Source: Stratiolaelaps scimitus
Lineage: Eukaryota > Arthropoda > Arachnida > Mesostigmata > Laelapidae
Reading direction: 5' to 3'
NCBI GenBank assembly: GCA_019614645.1
Contig: JABWDB010000005.1
Span: 13,381,001 to 13,445,000 of the forward strand
Length of the DNA: 64,000 bases
A program made the position numbers and the translations under genes. Positions within the stretch are counted from its first letter, which is position 1, and each line of letters begins with the position of its first letter. The notes beneath the pieces are model-generated. The model was not told the DNA's origin, made no database searches, and saw nothing but the letters and a program-made list of their open reading frames with translations. Shown here one piece after another: positions 1 through 12,216 of the stretch.

Positions 1-74
1 ACGGTCCGAAAACGGGACCAGAGAAGAAAAGTACAGATAAAATTGTTACCGAGACGAAGCAAACGAACGTGTAA
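1..74 (+). CDS. Possible C-terminal end of an unidentified protein (partial)
   Basis: Reading from base 3 gives 23 codons rich in Lys, Glu and Thr, ending at TAA (72-74). The last residues are ETKQTNV, which fits a class I PDZ-domain ligand (S/T-x-hydrophobic). Just downstream the DNA turns into kilobases of purine-rich low-complexity sequence like a 3' UTR, so a coding region ending here would make sense. Evidence is weak: the segment is short, another frame is also open for 46 codons (1-141), and the protein family cannot be named from so little. The rest of the gene would lie left of the window. Confidence 0.25.
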   Translation, partial: GPKTGPEKKSTDKIVTETKQTNV

Positions 75-606
75 TCGAAGAAGAGTCCTTCCTGTCCGAG
101 TCCTTTTAACGCTTGTCGAGAGCTCATTGCACGAGACCAGATGATGAGAAGATCAGAGAGAGCGAGAGAGAGAGAAATAGGAGGTCCTTTAAAGAAGACG
201 AGTCCCGAAGAATTGAACGCAAGATCCGGAGTAGTCAGATGATTTTGAGAAAAGACGAATGCTGCAAGAAACCATCACTACAATTACCATAGACATCGTC
301 CTCAACAACGTGCGGCTGCTCCTGCAGTAGCAGCAGCAGCAGCAGCAGCAGGAACCACAGCAACAACAAATGGTGATTTACATCGGCGATCTTTCATATA
401 CGAGTTTGTCCTTGACATGCACGAACCCACGTCTCAACAAAGATGTTGAATGGACGGATGGGTGACATCGTGTCCACTTGATTCACCACTAGAATAATTA
501 AATCGTCGCTCATTCATATTAAGCATTCATTCACTCATTGCTACCAACATACCGATGGACATCTATTGCATCCCATAATCAGTCTCGTGAATTCTCACGC
601 ATAACA

Positions 607-607
607 C

Positions 608-652
<45 letters not shown>

Positions 653-664
653 TACACACACACG
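607..664. repeat. (TA)n / (CA)n compound microsatellite
   Basis: A TA run passes directly into a CA run. It is typical of the many microsatellites in this window. Confidence 0.9.
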
Positions 665-772
665 GACAGACACTCATATATGTATGCATAAGTACATAGG
701 CTGTCACTTCTCACCGCATTGTACCATTGTAGCAGCGTATGTTTTGCCCCCATCGTGATGCCCGACATCTTG

Positions 773-851
773 ATATATATATATATATATATATATGAGA
801 CGGCTACGAAGAGGCTAGAGAAGAGTACGAATAATAATAATAATAATAATA
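773..851. repeat. (TA)n and (AAT)n microsatellites
   Basis: A TA tract covers 773-796. A run of AAT units follows at about 830-851. Confidence 0.85.
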
Positions 852-1802
852 TGATTATGTGGAAGTGGAATTGAAGTTAGAGCGAGAGAAAGATTACTGT
901 CATGATATTATTATTATTATTGTTATAAATAATAATTATATATATGGGATATATATAAATATATATATGACGGTCATGATGATGATGATGATAAGATAAC
1001 GCAGATGTGGACAACATTGAATGACAAGGAAAGAGATGAAGGCAACCGAAGGTATAAATAATAATTATAATAATAATGGATAATAATAATAATAATAATA
1101 ACGCTACGGTGCTCCAGAGGCCAGCAGGGTTATCATATGAACATGAAACACTTTAGAGAGAGAGAGAGAGAAACTGATAATAGCGAATGATTGAGTTAAA
1201 TGATTGTGCGAAAGCGGTAGATAGAGAGAAAGTCTGAACTGAGTTGAATTGAACCAATATATGCGACGCTCACACCAACCATGACTCGACCCCAGGCAGA
1301 TAGATGCCTGGGGCCCCCCTGTGTATCTTGTACAATACTAGTTCAACACTACTTAGGTAGGCAATACATATATATATATATATATACATATATATAAAGT
1401 AAGCAGCAATGTGCTTTTGTTTTGTTAAAGTTAAAGTTCTATCCACCAAGTATCAAACAACAAACGATATGGGGGGAGGGGACACATACGGACACGCAAA
1501 GTCACCGAAAAAGATGATGACACAACAACATATATATATATAGAGCATAAATCATATACAACACTGTCACACACACACACACACACACATAGACATAAAC
1601 CCGCAAAACAAAGAACATGATTGCAGGCAAGCCAAGCAAGTAAAGCAAACAAAAAAAATAGATCGAAAATAAAGAGGAAGCATACGAGGGGCGAGCCAAC
1701 AAACAGGAAAACTGAAGAGGAAGGCAGATGACGAGCACCAACAAATGAGTAGTTATTAATACGAATAATGATAATAATACACGTAAACCAACGATTCGTG
1801 GT

Positions 1803-2469
1803 GATGCGTGCACGTGGACTCGCCTTGCCTATACAGACCCCCCCGTATTCGAGCTTCGTACGCTGCCAACTCGAACCCAGTTTTACCCTTCGTGTCACCG
1901 ACACCGCGGCCACGCCCGCCGCCGTAGGGATGCTTTGACCTTAATAATCCTGCTGATATATGCCGCAGTCGCCTGCCAGCAGTGTCTACCGGTTACCTCC
2001 CCTTGCGTTATGCTGCGGCTTTCAATAGACCCAGGCAACAGAGCAGACGTAACCAGAACAGATCCAGAAAATGAAAAAAACAGCGAAAACAAATCGAACA
2101 GAATAGCACTGTGAGCTGCCGGCAGCAGACTCACACATGTTATCCTCATTCATGTTGCTGGAGTGCGATGTGCTCGCTTCATTGTGGGATTCGCGGCGTG
2201 ATTGATACCTGCTGTGGTTGTCCATGGGGCCGTCTTCAGGTCCAGCGTTGCTCACCCCCTCGTACAATACAATAGTTCTCCCGTAGCAGGAGTCCGGCGG
2301 TGGCGGCGGCGCCGGCGAAATAGACATTCGTGCGTCAGCCGTTCGATCCCACGAAGGTTGCGAACGAACTTTCGATACGGTCGAATTCGAAATTGCGCGC
2401 CACCAAATCGCGCTGGGCAGGCGGGTCCGCTGGCTAGCTCGCTCGATGCTGTGCAATCGTCGTCGCTGA
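1803..2469. other. Higher-complexity block with open frames on both strands
   Basis: This 0.65 kb block has balanced composition, unlike the repeats around it. On the plus strand one frame is open from about 1803 to 2113. Another is open from 2287 to a TGA at 2467-2469, preceded by an acceptor-like pyrimidine-AG. On the minus strand a frame is open from 2456 to 2022; it has five consecutive prolines and a Ser/Asn/Glu-rich part and passes a GTGAGT donor-like site near 2134. The two readings are mutually exclusive and neither matches a family I know. It may hold a small exon or simply be a non-repetitive part of a UTR. Confidence 0.2.
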
Positions 2470-3781
2470 TGTTCGTCCGTCTAGTGGAGATGGAAGAGAG
2501 GAATGAGGAATGAGCGCATTATTGTAAGATGACGTAGGCGCTGAAGCGAACCAGAGAATAGGTTAGAGACACGGGATATGTAGAGATGCGGAGCGGCCAG
2601 AGAACCGAGCAGATGGCTGAAGAAGGAGGAGAGAGCGATATAAAGATGCGAAGCTGCGAATACACGTAGATCGAAGTGACGATTAAAAGAGAGAGAGAGA
2701 GAGAGATTATAAAGAGCGGGTGCGAATATTATTACCCGTTGTAAGTGAGTTGAGGAGGCAAAAATTGCTAAGCAAGTTGCAGAATGAAAATAGCAAAATG
2801 GCAAAAGATAGATAAGTGTGTAGAGAGAGAGAGAGAGAGAGAGAGGGAGCGAGAGAGAGAGAGATGACGGATAACGGAGACGGCGCTGTAGATATATATA
2901 ATAGTATATATAGTATATGATAAGGTGACCAGCATGATAAGATGATATCGCGAATAATGAAACGATGATAATGATTAATCTCTTCCTACTTCTCTGGGGA
3001 AGGATCCGCGCATATATCGATTGAACGGGGGTAGTTGTTGTTTAGTCCCCCGATCGCCCCGCCCCGAGAAACCTTGGAAGAGAACGTAAGTGAAAGAGAG
3101 AGAGAGACGTGTGAGGTGGGATGAATGGAATGACGCCAATGATTGATTGATGGATTGATTGATTGACTTAGTCGTTGATTATGATTTGCTTGACGAATGG
3201 CGCAGATGCCTGAGATGACTAGAGCTATCTGATGAATGAAATGGCCGACTGACCGAATATTTTAGTAATTGACAATCAGATCGGCTGATTGATTGATTGA
3301 CCAATCTGAATCGAATTGATCGAATAATCAATTCAACACTCGCTGCAACTGTACGACCGTAGAGTACATACGACAAAATTTACAATTACACTTTTGTCAA
3401 CGTCTGCAAATCATCAATTATTATGACAAAAGAATAATTGTGATGGTTGTACAATGTGACGGACAACTGATTTGGCTATTTTAATCCTCCCAGCCAGTGA
3501 CCAATGAAATGGTCCCATGCATTGGCGTCATTTGGAAATTGCAGACAACGCCAGATTTTTTCGTGGATTTCGACGTGAGTTAAATAGAACTAACAACTTA
3601 TGAATCTGCTAAATGAAAAGGTATCATCTGTGTTTGTAGGATAGCATTGTTTTTTTTACCTGGATGCTTCGATCTCGCAGACGACGAACCGATTATAAGC
3701 GACAAAACGGGCAGGCAGCTTCACCGGCAGGTCACCTCACCTTGCGCATCTCCTGTACATACTGTGAATTTCCTTGATAGC

Positions 3782-3784
<3 letters not shown>

Positions 3785-3828
<44 letters not shown>
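3785..3828. repeat. (TA)22 microsatellite
   Basis: An uninterrupted TA dinucleotide run of about 44 bases. The tyrosine/isoleucine-rich open frame crossing it is an artefact of the repeat. Confidence 0.95.
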
Positions 3829-3831
<3 letters not shown>

Positions 3832-4776
3832 GTACGTAATTGTTCGTATCGTTACCGCCACAGCAACCGCTAAGTTTGCATTATTGACACTAGCTATATT
3901 TTCAATTTCTCACCTAGCTAATTTCTCTTTAGCTATTTCTTGATGTGTTATATAGATTCAATATAAATAAACACGTGACCACAGAAGAAGGACTGTGTCA
4001 TGTAATAATCCCAGCAGAACAGGCACAACAGAGGAGACACCCATCCATTCATCATCCGCACCCCGCATTACGTTAGCTCCACTTGTATTATTATTATGAT
4101 TATCACAATTAGTGCTACTACGATCACTTTTCATCACTATTACTGTGTTATTAAGGATTAAACGCATGTGTATGCTTGTGTGTTAATTTGATTTCTGATC
4201 TGCAAAATAGTGTGGTATGTTGGTCAAGTGCGACGTCTGCCGTCATTTTCCGTTCTTCCAAAGGAGAACTTGGTGACTCCTCATGAAATTCTAGACGCTG
4301 ACCCGAAACGCGTGTGTGGACAACGTGACCGCGTTGCATGGGTGTCGCCGACCTGATCTGGTTGAGATTCTAGTATTGTCTTTTTGCGACACTCTCACCT
4401 TAGATTATGCGGTATTGACTGCTCCGGCTGAAGCAGGTCGCGTCTGACGAAAGCTGCCCTAAGATTGGATTCGAAGACTCGGTGGCGCCGGCAGCCAATA
4501 TTCAACGGTCTTCCAGAGGGCGGTCGGCTGACGAGCGCTGAGGTCGACTGCGTGCGAGCGTGCGTATGCGTGTGTGTGTGTACATGAGCGAATACTTATT
4601 GTGTCATTTCATCATTAGTAATCTTATTCTTATCATCGCATAGCTATCTCTCCACGATCGGCGAGCGCCTAGTGGGCGCCACTGAGATCGATCGCTCGTC
4701 GCCTTAAGTTTCCATTGAAAATCAGTTTTTGGCAAAGCTTCTTAGTGACGAATAACGCGAATCGAACAGTGTCTCA

Positions 4777-4792
4777 CCCCCCCCCCCCCCCC
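4777..4792. repeat. Poly-C tract (C16)
   Basis: A homopolymer run of 16 cytosines, prone to sequencing length error. A second, shorter C-rich tract lies near 5120-5137. Confidence 0.9.
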
Positions 4793-6221
4793 GACGCTCC
4801 CCGGACATCCTGAATTGGCGACCAAAATCGTTTCCTCCGAGGATCCCATCCTTGGTGATCAGGATTTATCGCCACGAGCCCCACGTTCGCTTTCTAACTT
4901 ACTTTGACTTTTGCCTCTACCTGACCATAAACGCTTCGAACAAAAGCGGAATGACACCGCTAACATGACAAAGCCACGATCTCGACCACCAATTGCGCTC
5001 GGAATTGAGCGATATTTTCTATATTTTGTCAATTCGTTTATTGTTATTATTGTTGTTGTTGTTGATGTATCTCCTCTTCGTTTTTTTTCTATTCCTTAAG
5101 CCTTACGCGTCTAAGACGTTACCCCCGCCCCCCCCCGCGCCTCTCGATATTGGGGGTTGTCATCGTAACCGGCCCCACACCCGCTATAGCGGCGGAAAAC
5201 GTAGTAAAATTTCTTGCACCCCCTAAACTTACGCTCTCATTCAGCTCGCGCGTTGTCCACGATGCTCCAAGTTCAGTATTGTCTATTACGCATAAACACC
5301 GCAGTCCGCTGCGGTGGCGGCCCGCGCCGTTCTCCAAATGCTTTAACTGCTACCGTCTGAGTTCTATTGAGTTGATCTATCATTTGATTGCTGTTGCCGT
5401 TGTTTCTATCCTTAGCACTGAATTTCGTTTTTACCTTCATCGTCAGTATATTAAGAGTTCAACAACAGTGTTCTGCATCACTGCGGACAACAGTGTTTAT
5501 CACGCTGTCCGCCATCGATCACTGTCGTATCTATTTGCACATCATTTGTACACATGCACAAAACTACGCTGGGTGCGTCCAACAGTTACCAGCTCCCGAC
5601 GAAAGAGACACACGACGTCGATTACGATTACAGGACTAATTGACAACAACACAATTAACAACAACAAAATATATACATATATACATTGTCTACGTGCGTC
5701 ATTGGCGTCTCCTGACGATATCGGCGTCAACCCGCGACAAATTAACATTGTGGTCACCCCACGTTCGTTTCGATTTTTATCGTAAATCAATCCCGAAAAC
5801 CGAACGACAACAATCGAATCGCAGCATTTGACAGCAGCATTCACCAAAAATTCAATATATTCGCTTGTCTGAGCAGAGCACTTGAGTCGCCCCATGGCCG
5901 CAGCAGTGTACACTCCCACATGAATTCAAATATAGTGTGCATCAACATGCATCCACCCATCTGACATTCTGTCGCGACTGTTTGTACTAATGCGTCCTTC
6001 ACCACTATCTCGAGCGAAATCAAACGCGCTGCGGAACGTACGCGACCCAGCATCGCTGATGAGTATTGAGCAACGATACCAGGGTGGGGTGATGCAATGC
6101 CGACGAGCCGATGACTGTAATTAATGCGCACCGAGCGCAGTCGAGTTGTTGTAGTTGCAAGAACTGAACTGAGGATCTGGTGCGGTCTCCTGTGTATGTG
6201 AAATATATGATTTTTGTTGTT

Positions 6222-6285
6222 GTTATTATTATTATTATTATTTTTATTTTTATGATTACTATAATTATTATTATTATTATGGTGA
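6222..6285. repeat. (ATT)n-rich microsatellite
   Basis: Repeated ATT units with interruptions. Poly-Ile or poly-Asn open frames on either strand here are repeat artefacts. Confidence 0.85.
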
Positions 6286-6580
6286 TAATTGATTATGATG
6301 ATTGCGATGGACGCGAGCAATTTAGTGCTGTTTCATGGGCTGCGATTTGCTTGCTGCGTATGAATCAGTGGACGAGTGACTGGGAAATGATTGATTGACT
6401 GCTTGGCTGCTGCTAATGGTTATTGAGTGAATTCCGCAGCGAAAACGCTGTCTGAGAGACGACGTATGCATGTGAATGACTGGTATGAAAATGATAACAA
6501 TTTTAATTGTCTAGTGTACATTTAATAATACCTCGGAAAACATTATACATAATTAGTAAAAAAGGTAATATGGATACACA

Positions 6581-6583
<3 letters not shown>

Positions 6584-6626
<43 letters not shown>
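6584..6626. repeat. (TA)21 microsatellite
   Basis: An uninterrupted TA run. Confidence 0.95.
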
Positions 6627-6628
<2 letters not shown>

Positions 6629-7797
6629 TGTAACTTTTAGAGAGCGGTGATCATGGGCTTATTTTGTCCTCTTCTTGGTTTTTGTATTTCATGTCTGTTT
6701 TACTCTGTCGTTTTATTAGTTACCCTATAATTCGGTGTTTAATATTTCATTGGCGTTCTTTTTTTCATCGTGGTGTAAGATGTAGTGTTGTAGATTGACG
6801 TGGTGTTCTTTTTGCGCCGTTCCGCCGCCGTTATCTCAGCTGCCGGCAAGATGAAAAGTCGCTCGGTGGATAACAGTAGACAAATACAAGACGAAAATAC
6901 ACGGCAAAGCTAATGGAGCACCTCGAAATGAAGCTCTCTGAGAGAGAGAGAGAAGAGAATCACGCTAGCTTGCTCCTTCCGTTAAGAGTTGATTAAAAGA
7001 TAAGATAATAATAATAATAATCATATGGCAGATGAGTATACATAGTATACAAGTAGCAGATGAGATAGCAAGAGAGAGGGAGAGAGAGAGAGAGTGATGC
7101 AACCGACGCGAGCGAGATATTAAAAATAATAATAATTATTATTATAAGAATGATGACAGAATATTGATTATATAAATAATAAATAGCAAACATAGTAATA
7201 TTGATAATAGCGATGATAACGATGATGATGATGATAACAACAACAACAATAATAATAATTCTTATTATTCTAATGAAGATAATAATAGTAATAATAATTA
7301 TAATTATAACGCGCGAGATAATTAGAATATATGCGATACACCGATATGTACGTTACGAGAACTATGGAGATACGGAAACGATATAGTGTCTGACACACCA
7401 ATAGCGGCCGAAGTTGGACCGAAGACAGCAACCAGGCAGATGAAACGCAAGCAGATAATAATTAATAATAATAATAGTAAGAATAATAGACACTGAGACA
7501 GACCGACAAACTTCGAATCGAAGTTCGATGAAGCGTGGCAGCAAACAGTCGGTCTCGTAGACGGGAGAGATGGAGAAAAAAGGCAACAATAACCGGGAAC
7601 TGTAGCGAGACAAACAAGAGACGTTATGAGAGTTGAACGTTAGCAGAGTCGCGGTAGCCGCAGCAGCTGCCGAATAGTGTCGTCGAGAGAGAAATAGCGA
7701 TGCCACTCGAGACGATGGTGAATTCTGCTTCTGCTGATACAGTAACGATAAAGGCGAGACGAAAGTAAGCGAGATAATGAAACGGTCGAGGGCAAGG

Positions 7798-7935
7798 AAT
7801 AATAATAATAATATTAATAATATTACTGGTGGTGATGATGACGATGAAAAATAATAATAATATTGATAATAATATTAATAATTATGATAATAATGATAAT
7901 GATAATAATAATGCTGATAATATTAATAAAAAATA
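7798..7935. repeat. (AAT)/(ATAAT)-rich low-complexity tract
   Basis: About 140 bases made almost only of AAT, GAT and ATA units. Similar blocks lie at 7008-7020, 7120-7145 and 7200-7310. Confidence 0.85.
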
Positions 7936-8272
7936 AGGAATATGTACTTTTATGTAACATATGAACAAGATTGTAAATAGCGAAAGTGAATCTTACTTAG
8001 CTTACGAGAAAAATGACAGAGGCAGACAGAAAAATAGAGAGAGAGAGAGAGAGAGAGAAAGAAAGAGAAAGAGGGAAACAATAGCTAGAAAAAATCCGAG
8101 AGGTGAAAAGCGAGAATAAATAAAACAGACAGACAGACGGACAGACGAACAGAAATAACGAAATAAAGAAATAAAGAGAGAGAGAGCAGATGAAGAATGA
8201 AGCTGCAGAGATGCGCTAAGTTATCCCTCCTCCGGGACAAATCACACACAAACACACATACACACACAAAGA

Positions 8273-8335
8273 AATAAAACTAAATAAGTGAAATAAAAAG
8301 CAAATTCTGCATTAAAAATCGATTTGTGTTCTCTA
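8273..8335 (+). promoter_or_regulatory. Candidate polyadenylation region
   Basis: AATAAA occurs at 8273-8278 and 8292-8297, with more copies just upstream (8115-8120 and around 8160-8175). A GT-rich element (TTTGTGTT) follows at about 8323-8330. This is the usual order of poly(A) signal and downstream element. The purine-rich region ends here too, so it may be the 3' end of the plus-strand transcript. AATAAA is common by chance in AT-rich DNA, so this remains a candidate. Confidence 0.35.
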
Positions 8336-8609
8336 TCTGAGTTGAATATGAATTTGAATAGGTTGATATCATATGTAGTGTATGTTTGCCGAACTGTAGC
8401 GGATATAACGTGTAACAAGTTGCAACAATGAGACGGTGGGAATTGATTTTTGACTGAGGTTAGGTGCTCGGGGGCAGATCAAGACGATGTTGATGTTACT
8501 CGTTGGGTTGTAGCCGTTACGGTGATTAGTAGATTGGAGATATTGGAACGGTTGACATTTCGTGTGTTCGAGCTTTCTTTTTGTAATCAATACTTGTAAG
8601 CGCTTGGGT

Positions 8610-8778
8610 CACTGAGGAAGACCGGACGAGGAGTCTTGATAGGAAATTACAGAGATTTGTTACCTCGGCATCGACTTATTATTCTTATTACTATTTATTC
8701 TTATTAATTGTTATTGTATTAAGTCGATGCCTGGGTAACATATCTCTCTGATATCCTATCAACACTCTTCAGTCAGTG
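8610..8778. repeat. Long imperfect inverted repeat (hairpin or foldback element)
   Basis: Arms 8631-8680 and 8719-8768 are near-perfect reverse complements over about 50 bases, with a few mismatches and one small gap. The AT-rich loop is about 38 bases. An outer pair CACTGA (8610-8615) / TCAGTG (8773-8778) extends the symmetry, separated from the main stem by an unpaired bulge on the left arm. It could be a small foldback MITE, an miRNA-like precursor or an siRNA hairpin. Nothing here decides among these. Confidence 0.8.
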
Positions 8779-9497
8779 CACGTTCCTTTGAGGTTTATCG
8801 ATGACGAAAAAAGTCCAAAAAGAATGAATCTCGTAAAGTGCTGGTAGAGTACCTCAGGACAATTATGCAATCGTTCGGTTGTTACACATCTACGCTACCC
8901 CCAATCTTTCCAGGGTACACTTTTTCTCTTTATAGCTGACGCTCAGAGCATTCGTGAGCTTTAGGCAAAGATGTTTTTATTTATTTTATTTATACAATAT
9001 TTACTTACGCTTACGATCCAGGAAGTAATTTTAATACCTCATTAACTAGGTAGAGATTTGTTTCCGGTTCGTAATAATATGTAGTTAACGATCGAATGGA
9101 TGTGGGAGAGGTTCAAGTGAGTTAGCGTTGTATTATTTTCGATCATGGAACGAACGAACGACGAATTGAACTGGCAATGGGGTTTGTCAGTCGTAGACTT
9201 CGCTGTCAAAGCCACCACGCCACATATGCGTACAGAAGCTCTGTTGAACTCGCACATGAAGCTAGGATAGACTTAATCACTAAAGATTACAGAGTAGAGA
9301 GATTTCGTCACGAAAACAGTGAAGAATCAAGCCACCTTGCCAAGCCACCAGTGATGGTTAAGGTGCCCAATGATAAAAAAGGCCGCGTAACTCGTCCTCG
9401 CGGGGAACGTCTTTCATCGTGCAATACGAGAGAATACTTCCGAATTCACAGTACGTCAACTCATGCCTGACAAACTTTACCGCATGGTAATTTGTAT

Positions 9498-10230
9498 AAC
9501 GAATCTCGATTCGACGAACGGATCGAAATAATCGAAAAAGCTTGTGAGCGAACTAGAGCTTGGTCATTGAGTACTTTGCCGCCGAAAATTGGCGTACCTC
9601 GTGAAACATGTCGTAAAATGTTTTAAAATTCTCTGAGGATGCAGAAAAATGGTGCAAAATGGGTCCCTCATTAACTCGGTCCTGGCCAACTGAGAATGCG
9701 TGAGAAGTGTTTGCGAGACAATTTAAAGATATATAGGCAGCAAAGGAGTTTCTTAGAGCATACCGTTGCAGTGGACGAGACACGGGTCAGCCTGTATAGG
9801 GAACCGGAAAAAGATCAAGTGAAACAGTGGCTGCCTGCGACCAGGTGAACTAATAGTGGTAGTAGTACCAAATAGATTCGAGCCTAAAGAAATTTCAACG
9901 GCATTTGCTACTACGAGATTTTGGGCCCAAAAGGAAAAATGGACTCGGCTCGATATCTCGAGTTCTTGAAGGGACTCATGAATAATTGGCATGGCAATAG
10001 GAAGCACCGAGTGTGGCTGCTCGATGACAATGCTAGGGCATATCGAAGCGATGAAATTACATCCTGGCTTAAGTAACAAGACGGAGCGGTGGCGTCACCC
10101 CCTATTCTCCCACTGTATGCCCGTGTGACTACGGTTGCTTCCATCAATTAAAGATAGCTATAGGTGGCCAAAGGAATGCAAACGTCGATTTGCTCACAGA
10201 GGCCTTAAATAACGAAGTTATAAATGAGAA
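9498..10230 (+). pseudogene. Decayed Tc1/mariner-superfamily transposase
   Basis: Conceptual translation across shifted frames gives an ordered but broken transposase. Near 9498-9600 there is an N-terminal helix-turn-helix-like part (ending GVPRETCRKMF then a stop). At about 9765-9830 there is a catalytic block reading VAVDETRVSLYREPEKD. At about 10010-10075 the second Asp block reads VWLLDDNARAYRSDEITSWL, and at about 10110-10165 a PYSP...CDYGCFHQLK block follows. These match the spaced DDE/D motifs of the IS630-Tc1-mariner superfamily. Several stop codons (for example at the end of KMF and after WLK) and at least one frameshift make it non-functional. Terminal inverted repeats were not identified. 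Confidence 0.8.
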
Positions 10231-11068
10231 TAGAAATAGTGCATATCTGTTTTTTTTTTCGAGCTGACTCTGAGCTGTTCCCCTATCTGACAGGCCTCAG
10301 CTCTTAACCTTTTGGTATCACTATGAGGACCTGTCGGGGCCACCTTTGCTTATTCTCTGCCTTACTCGTACCTGACAAGAACCTTTAGATAAATAGAGCA
10401 TATCTAGCCGTCAGAAGGCTGCCAGAATTCTAGGTCCAGTGTATAAATAAAAGAAGTGCACACCTAACTAACACCTCTAACTCATACTAAAAAATCTTTG
10501 TTTTAACTCACTTAGTTTAGCCGATATTTAAATGTATATATGTGCGGATTTTTAGTAACCAATAGTAACAAATATTGCACCACGGCATGTAACAGGTAAA
10601 TGCACTTCCATGCCCTTTTATTAGAGTGTATATTTATATGATATGCATATGATATGCCGAGAGTAACGAATGTATCCTGTGCGCGTTCCGACTTCGTATT
10701 CATGTAATCTCTAATTGTATCGGTTGCTGCGTATGCTGAGAGTTTTCCTTTGTGAGCTTAGCGGGTGTTGCCAGGCTACGTCTTCTACCTCCGAAGGTGT
10801 CGAGGTCAACGGTGTGGACGGTTCAGCTAACGAACTAACAAGGCGGGCTTGTTCACGAATATGATTCGGTCGCCGTCTGACTTCGCTTCGTTCCTATATA
10901 GTTAAGTTTTGAAAGCATAATAATCTATCGAACTAGTCATACGCGAGCTATTCATGTTATGTTCGATTTTCATGTTCCTTTTGGTGGTGTGTGTGACTCA
11001 CCACTGAATCTCTTTCACTGCTACATTTTGCGAGTTAGTTCAGAAGCAACAGGTAGCGAAACGCACAA
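10231..11068. other. Intergenic, no gene seen
   Basis: Mixed-composition DNA without a credible open frame or domain. A poly-T run lies at about 10250-10259, at the right edge of the transposase relic. It is followed by a short CTGACTCTGAGC segment that faintly recalls the tail of the repeat at 39976. Confidence 0.4.
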
Positions 11069-11101
11069 ATGACCTGTGCAGCGAGGATATGCACAGGTCA
11101 T
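11069..11101. repeat. Perfect 12-bp inverted repeat (short hairpin)
   Basis: ATGACCTGTGCA (11069-11080) and its exact reverse complement (11090-11101) flank a 9-base loop. The stem contains TGACCT and AGGTCA, the nuclear-receptor half-site in everted arrangement. It may be a protein-binding palindrome, an RNA hairpin or chance. Confidence 0.75.
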
Positions 11102-11599
11102 GTGCTGAAGCTGTGAAGCTGCCCATATTTTCACTCATGTTTACAACGGATTACGGTTTTTTGAGAAAATCTGCTCTTATGAAGATAAGCGGCAATCCCT
11201 TCGGGTTCAAGGCAGAGCTGAACAGCTGCGATACTGACCTTTTTAACTTGTTGCCTTGATAACTTACAGGCGTTAATCACCTTAATAAATACCTTGAATT
11301 CAAAGGGTTATGTTGTCACCGTTAGATTACCATAATATTAAAACGGCGTCTCCCAATCGGAAAAGATACGTAGGTGCACGGATTCGATAGCCACTGTTGC
11401 ACATTTGCATCTAAAGGGGTTCGTTTTGTGAACCAATGCCGAAAGCAGTACCGCGGACGTTAAATTTTAGTTGTGCGTCAATTCGGAGAATTTACTTTTT
11501 AGGGTCACTGTAATATTAGCGAAGTGCATTTAGAAATATCTTAAGGTATCCGATGCGTCGGAAGTTGCCCCATTCAACGTAAATTTTCCGAGAATAAAT

Positions 11600-12182
11600 T
11601 CAACGTGATTCTTCTTTAAAACGAGATAAGAGACTTAGAAGGCTCCCTAAGTCCGAAGACACAATTTAATTTGACGGTAAATTTAATTTTATTCACGATA
11701 TTACTGATAGCAGTAAATTTACACGTTGTCTGGATCTGACTATATTTAAATTTAATTGAAATTACTCTCAAATAACAATTCAAGTGTTTTTCAATTTTTT
11801 TGTCTGTCTGTTCTTACATATCGTTAACATCGAATTTTTTTGTCGTCATCATCAGCGTCCTCTGTTAGTTCGTCTGTCTAACGATTTTGTTTTGATATCT
11901 TGTTTACGACTTTGAATATCTCTGTTCTGCTCTTTGATTTTTCTCTTCCATTCCCTTATCATACCACACGTATAATAATTCAATAAAATGGATCAGGTGG
12001 GAGAAAGTTAACCTTTAGCCCTGGCTCAACCACTATAAGTGTCAGGGCGCCCTCCAATCACTGATAGTTTCACTGGCCTTGTCCAGACCTTTGTACACTG
12101 TGGAACGTCTGCGTCCAGATCTCTTCCCTATCTATTATATTTCTCTCTACCTCTGACCGCTTGTCAAGTGGGTGTACGCTTT

Positions 12183-12216
<34 letters not shown>

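Larger units (their letters stand above)
75..8310 (+). other. Inferred long 3' UTR or low-complexity non-coding region
   Basis: About 8 kb of plus-strand purine-rich DNA: repeated GA tracts (for example near 150-175, 2690-2705, 2822-2863, 7075-7095, 8036-8060), many AAT/ATA/GAT runs, and TA microsatellites. No recognisable protein domain is present. The plus-strand purine bias ends sharply near 8.3 kb, just after clustered AATAAA hexamers, which fits a single transcript ending there. That it is a 3' UTR is inference; intronic or plain repetitive DNA is possible. The stretch 1800-2470 is less repetitive and is listed separately. Confidence 0.35.
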
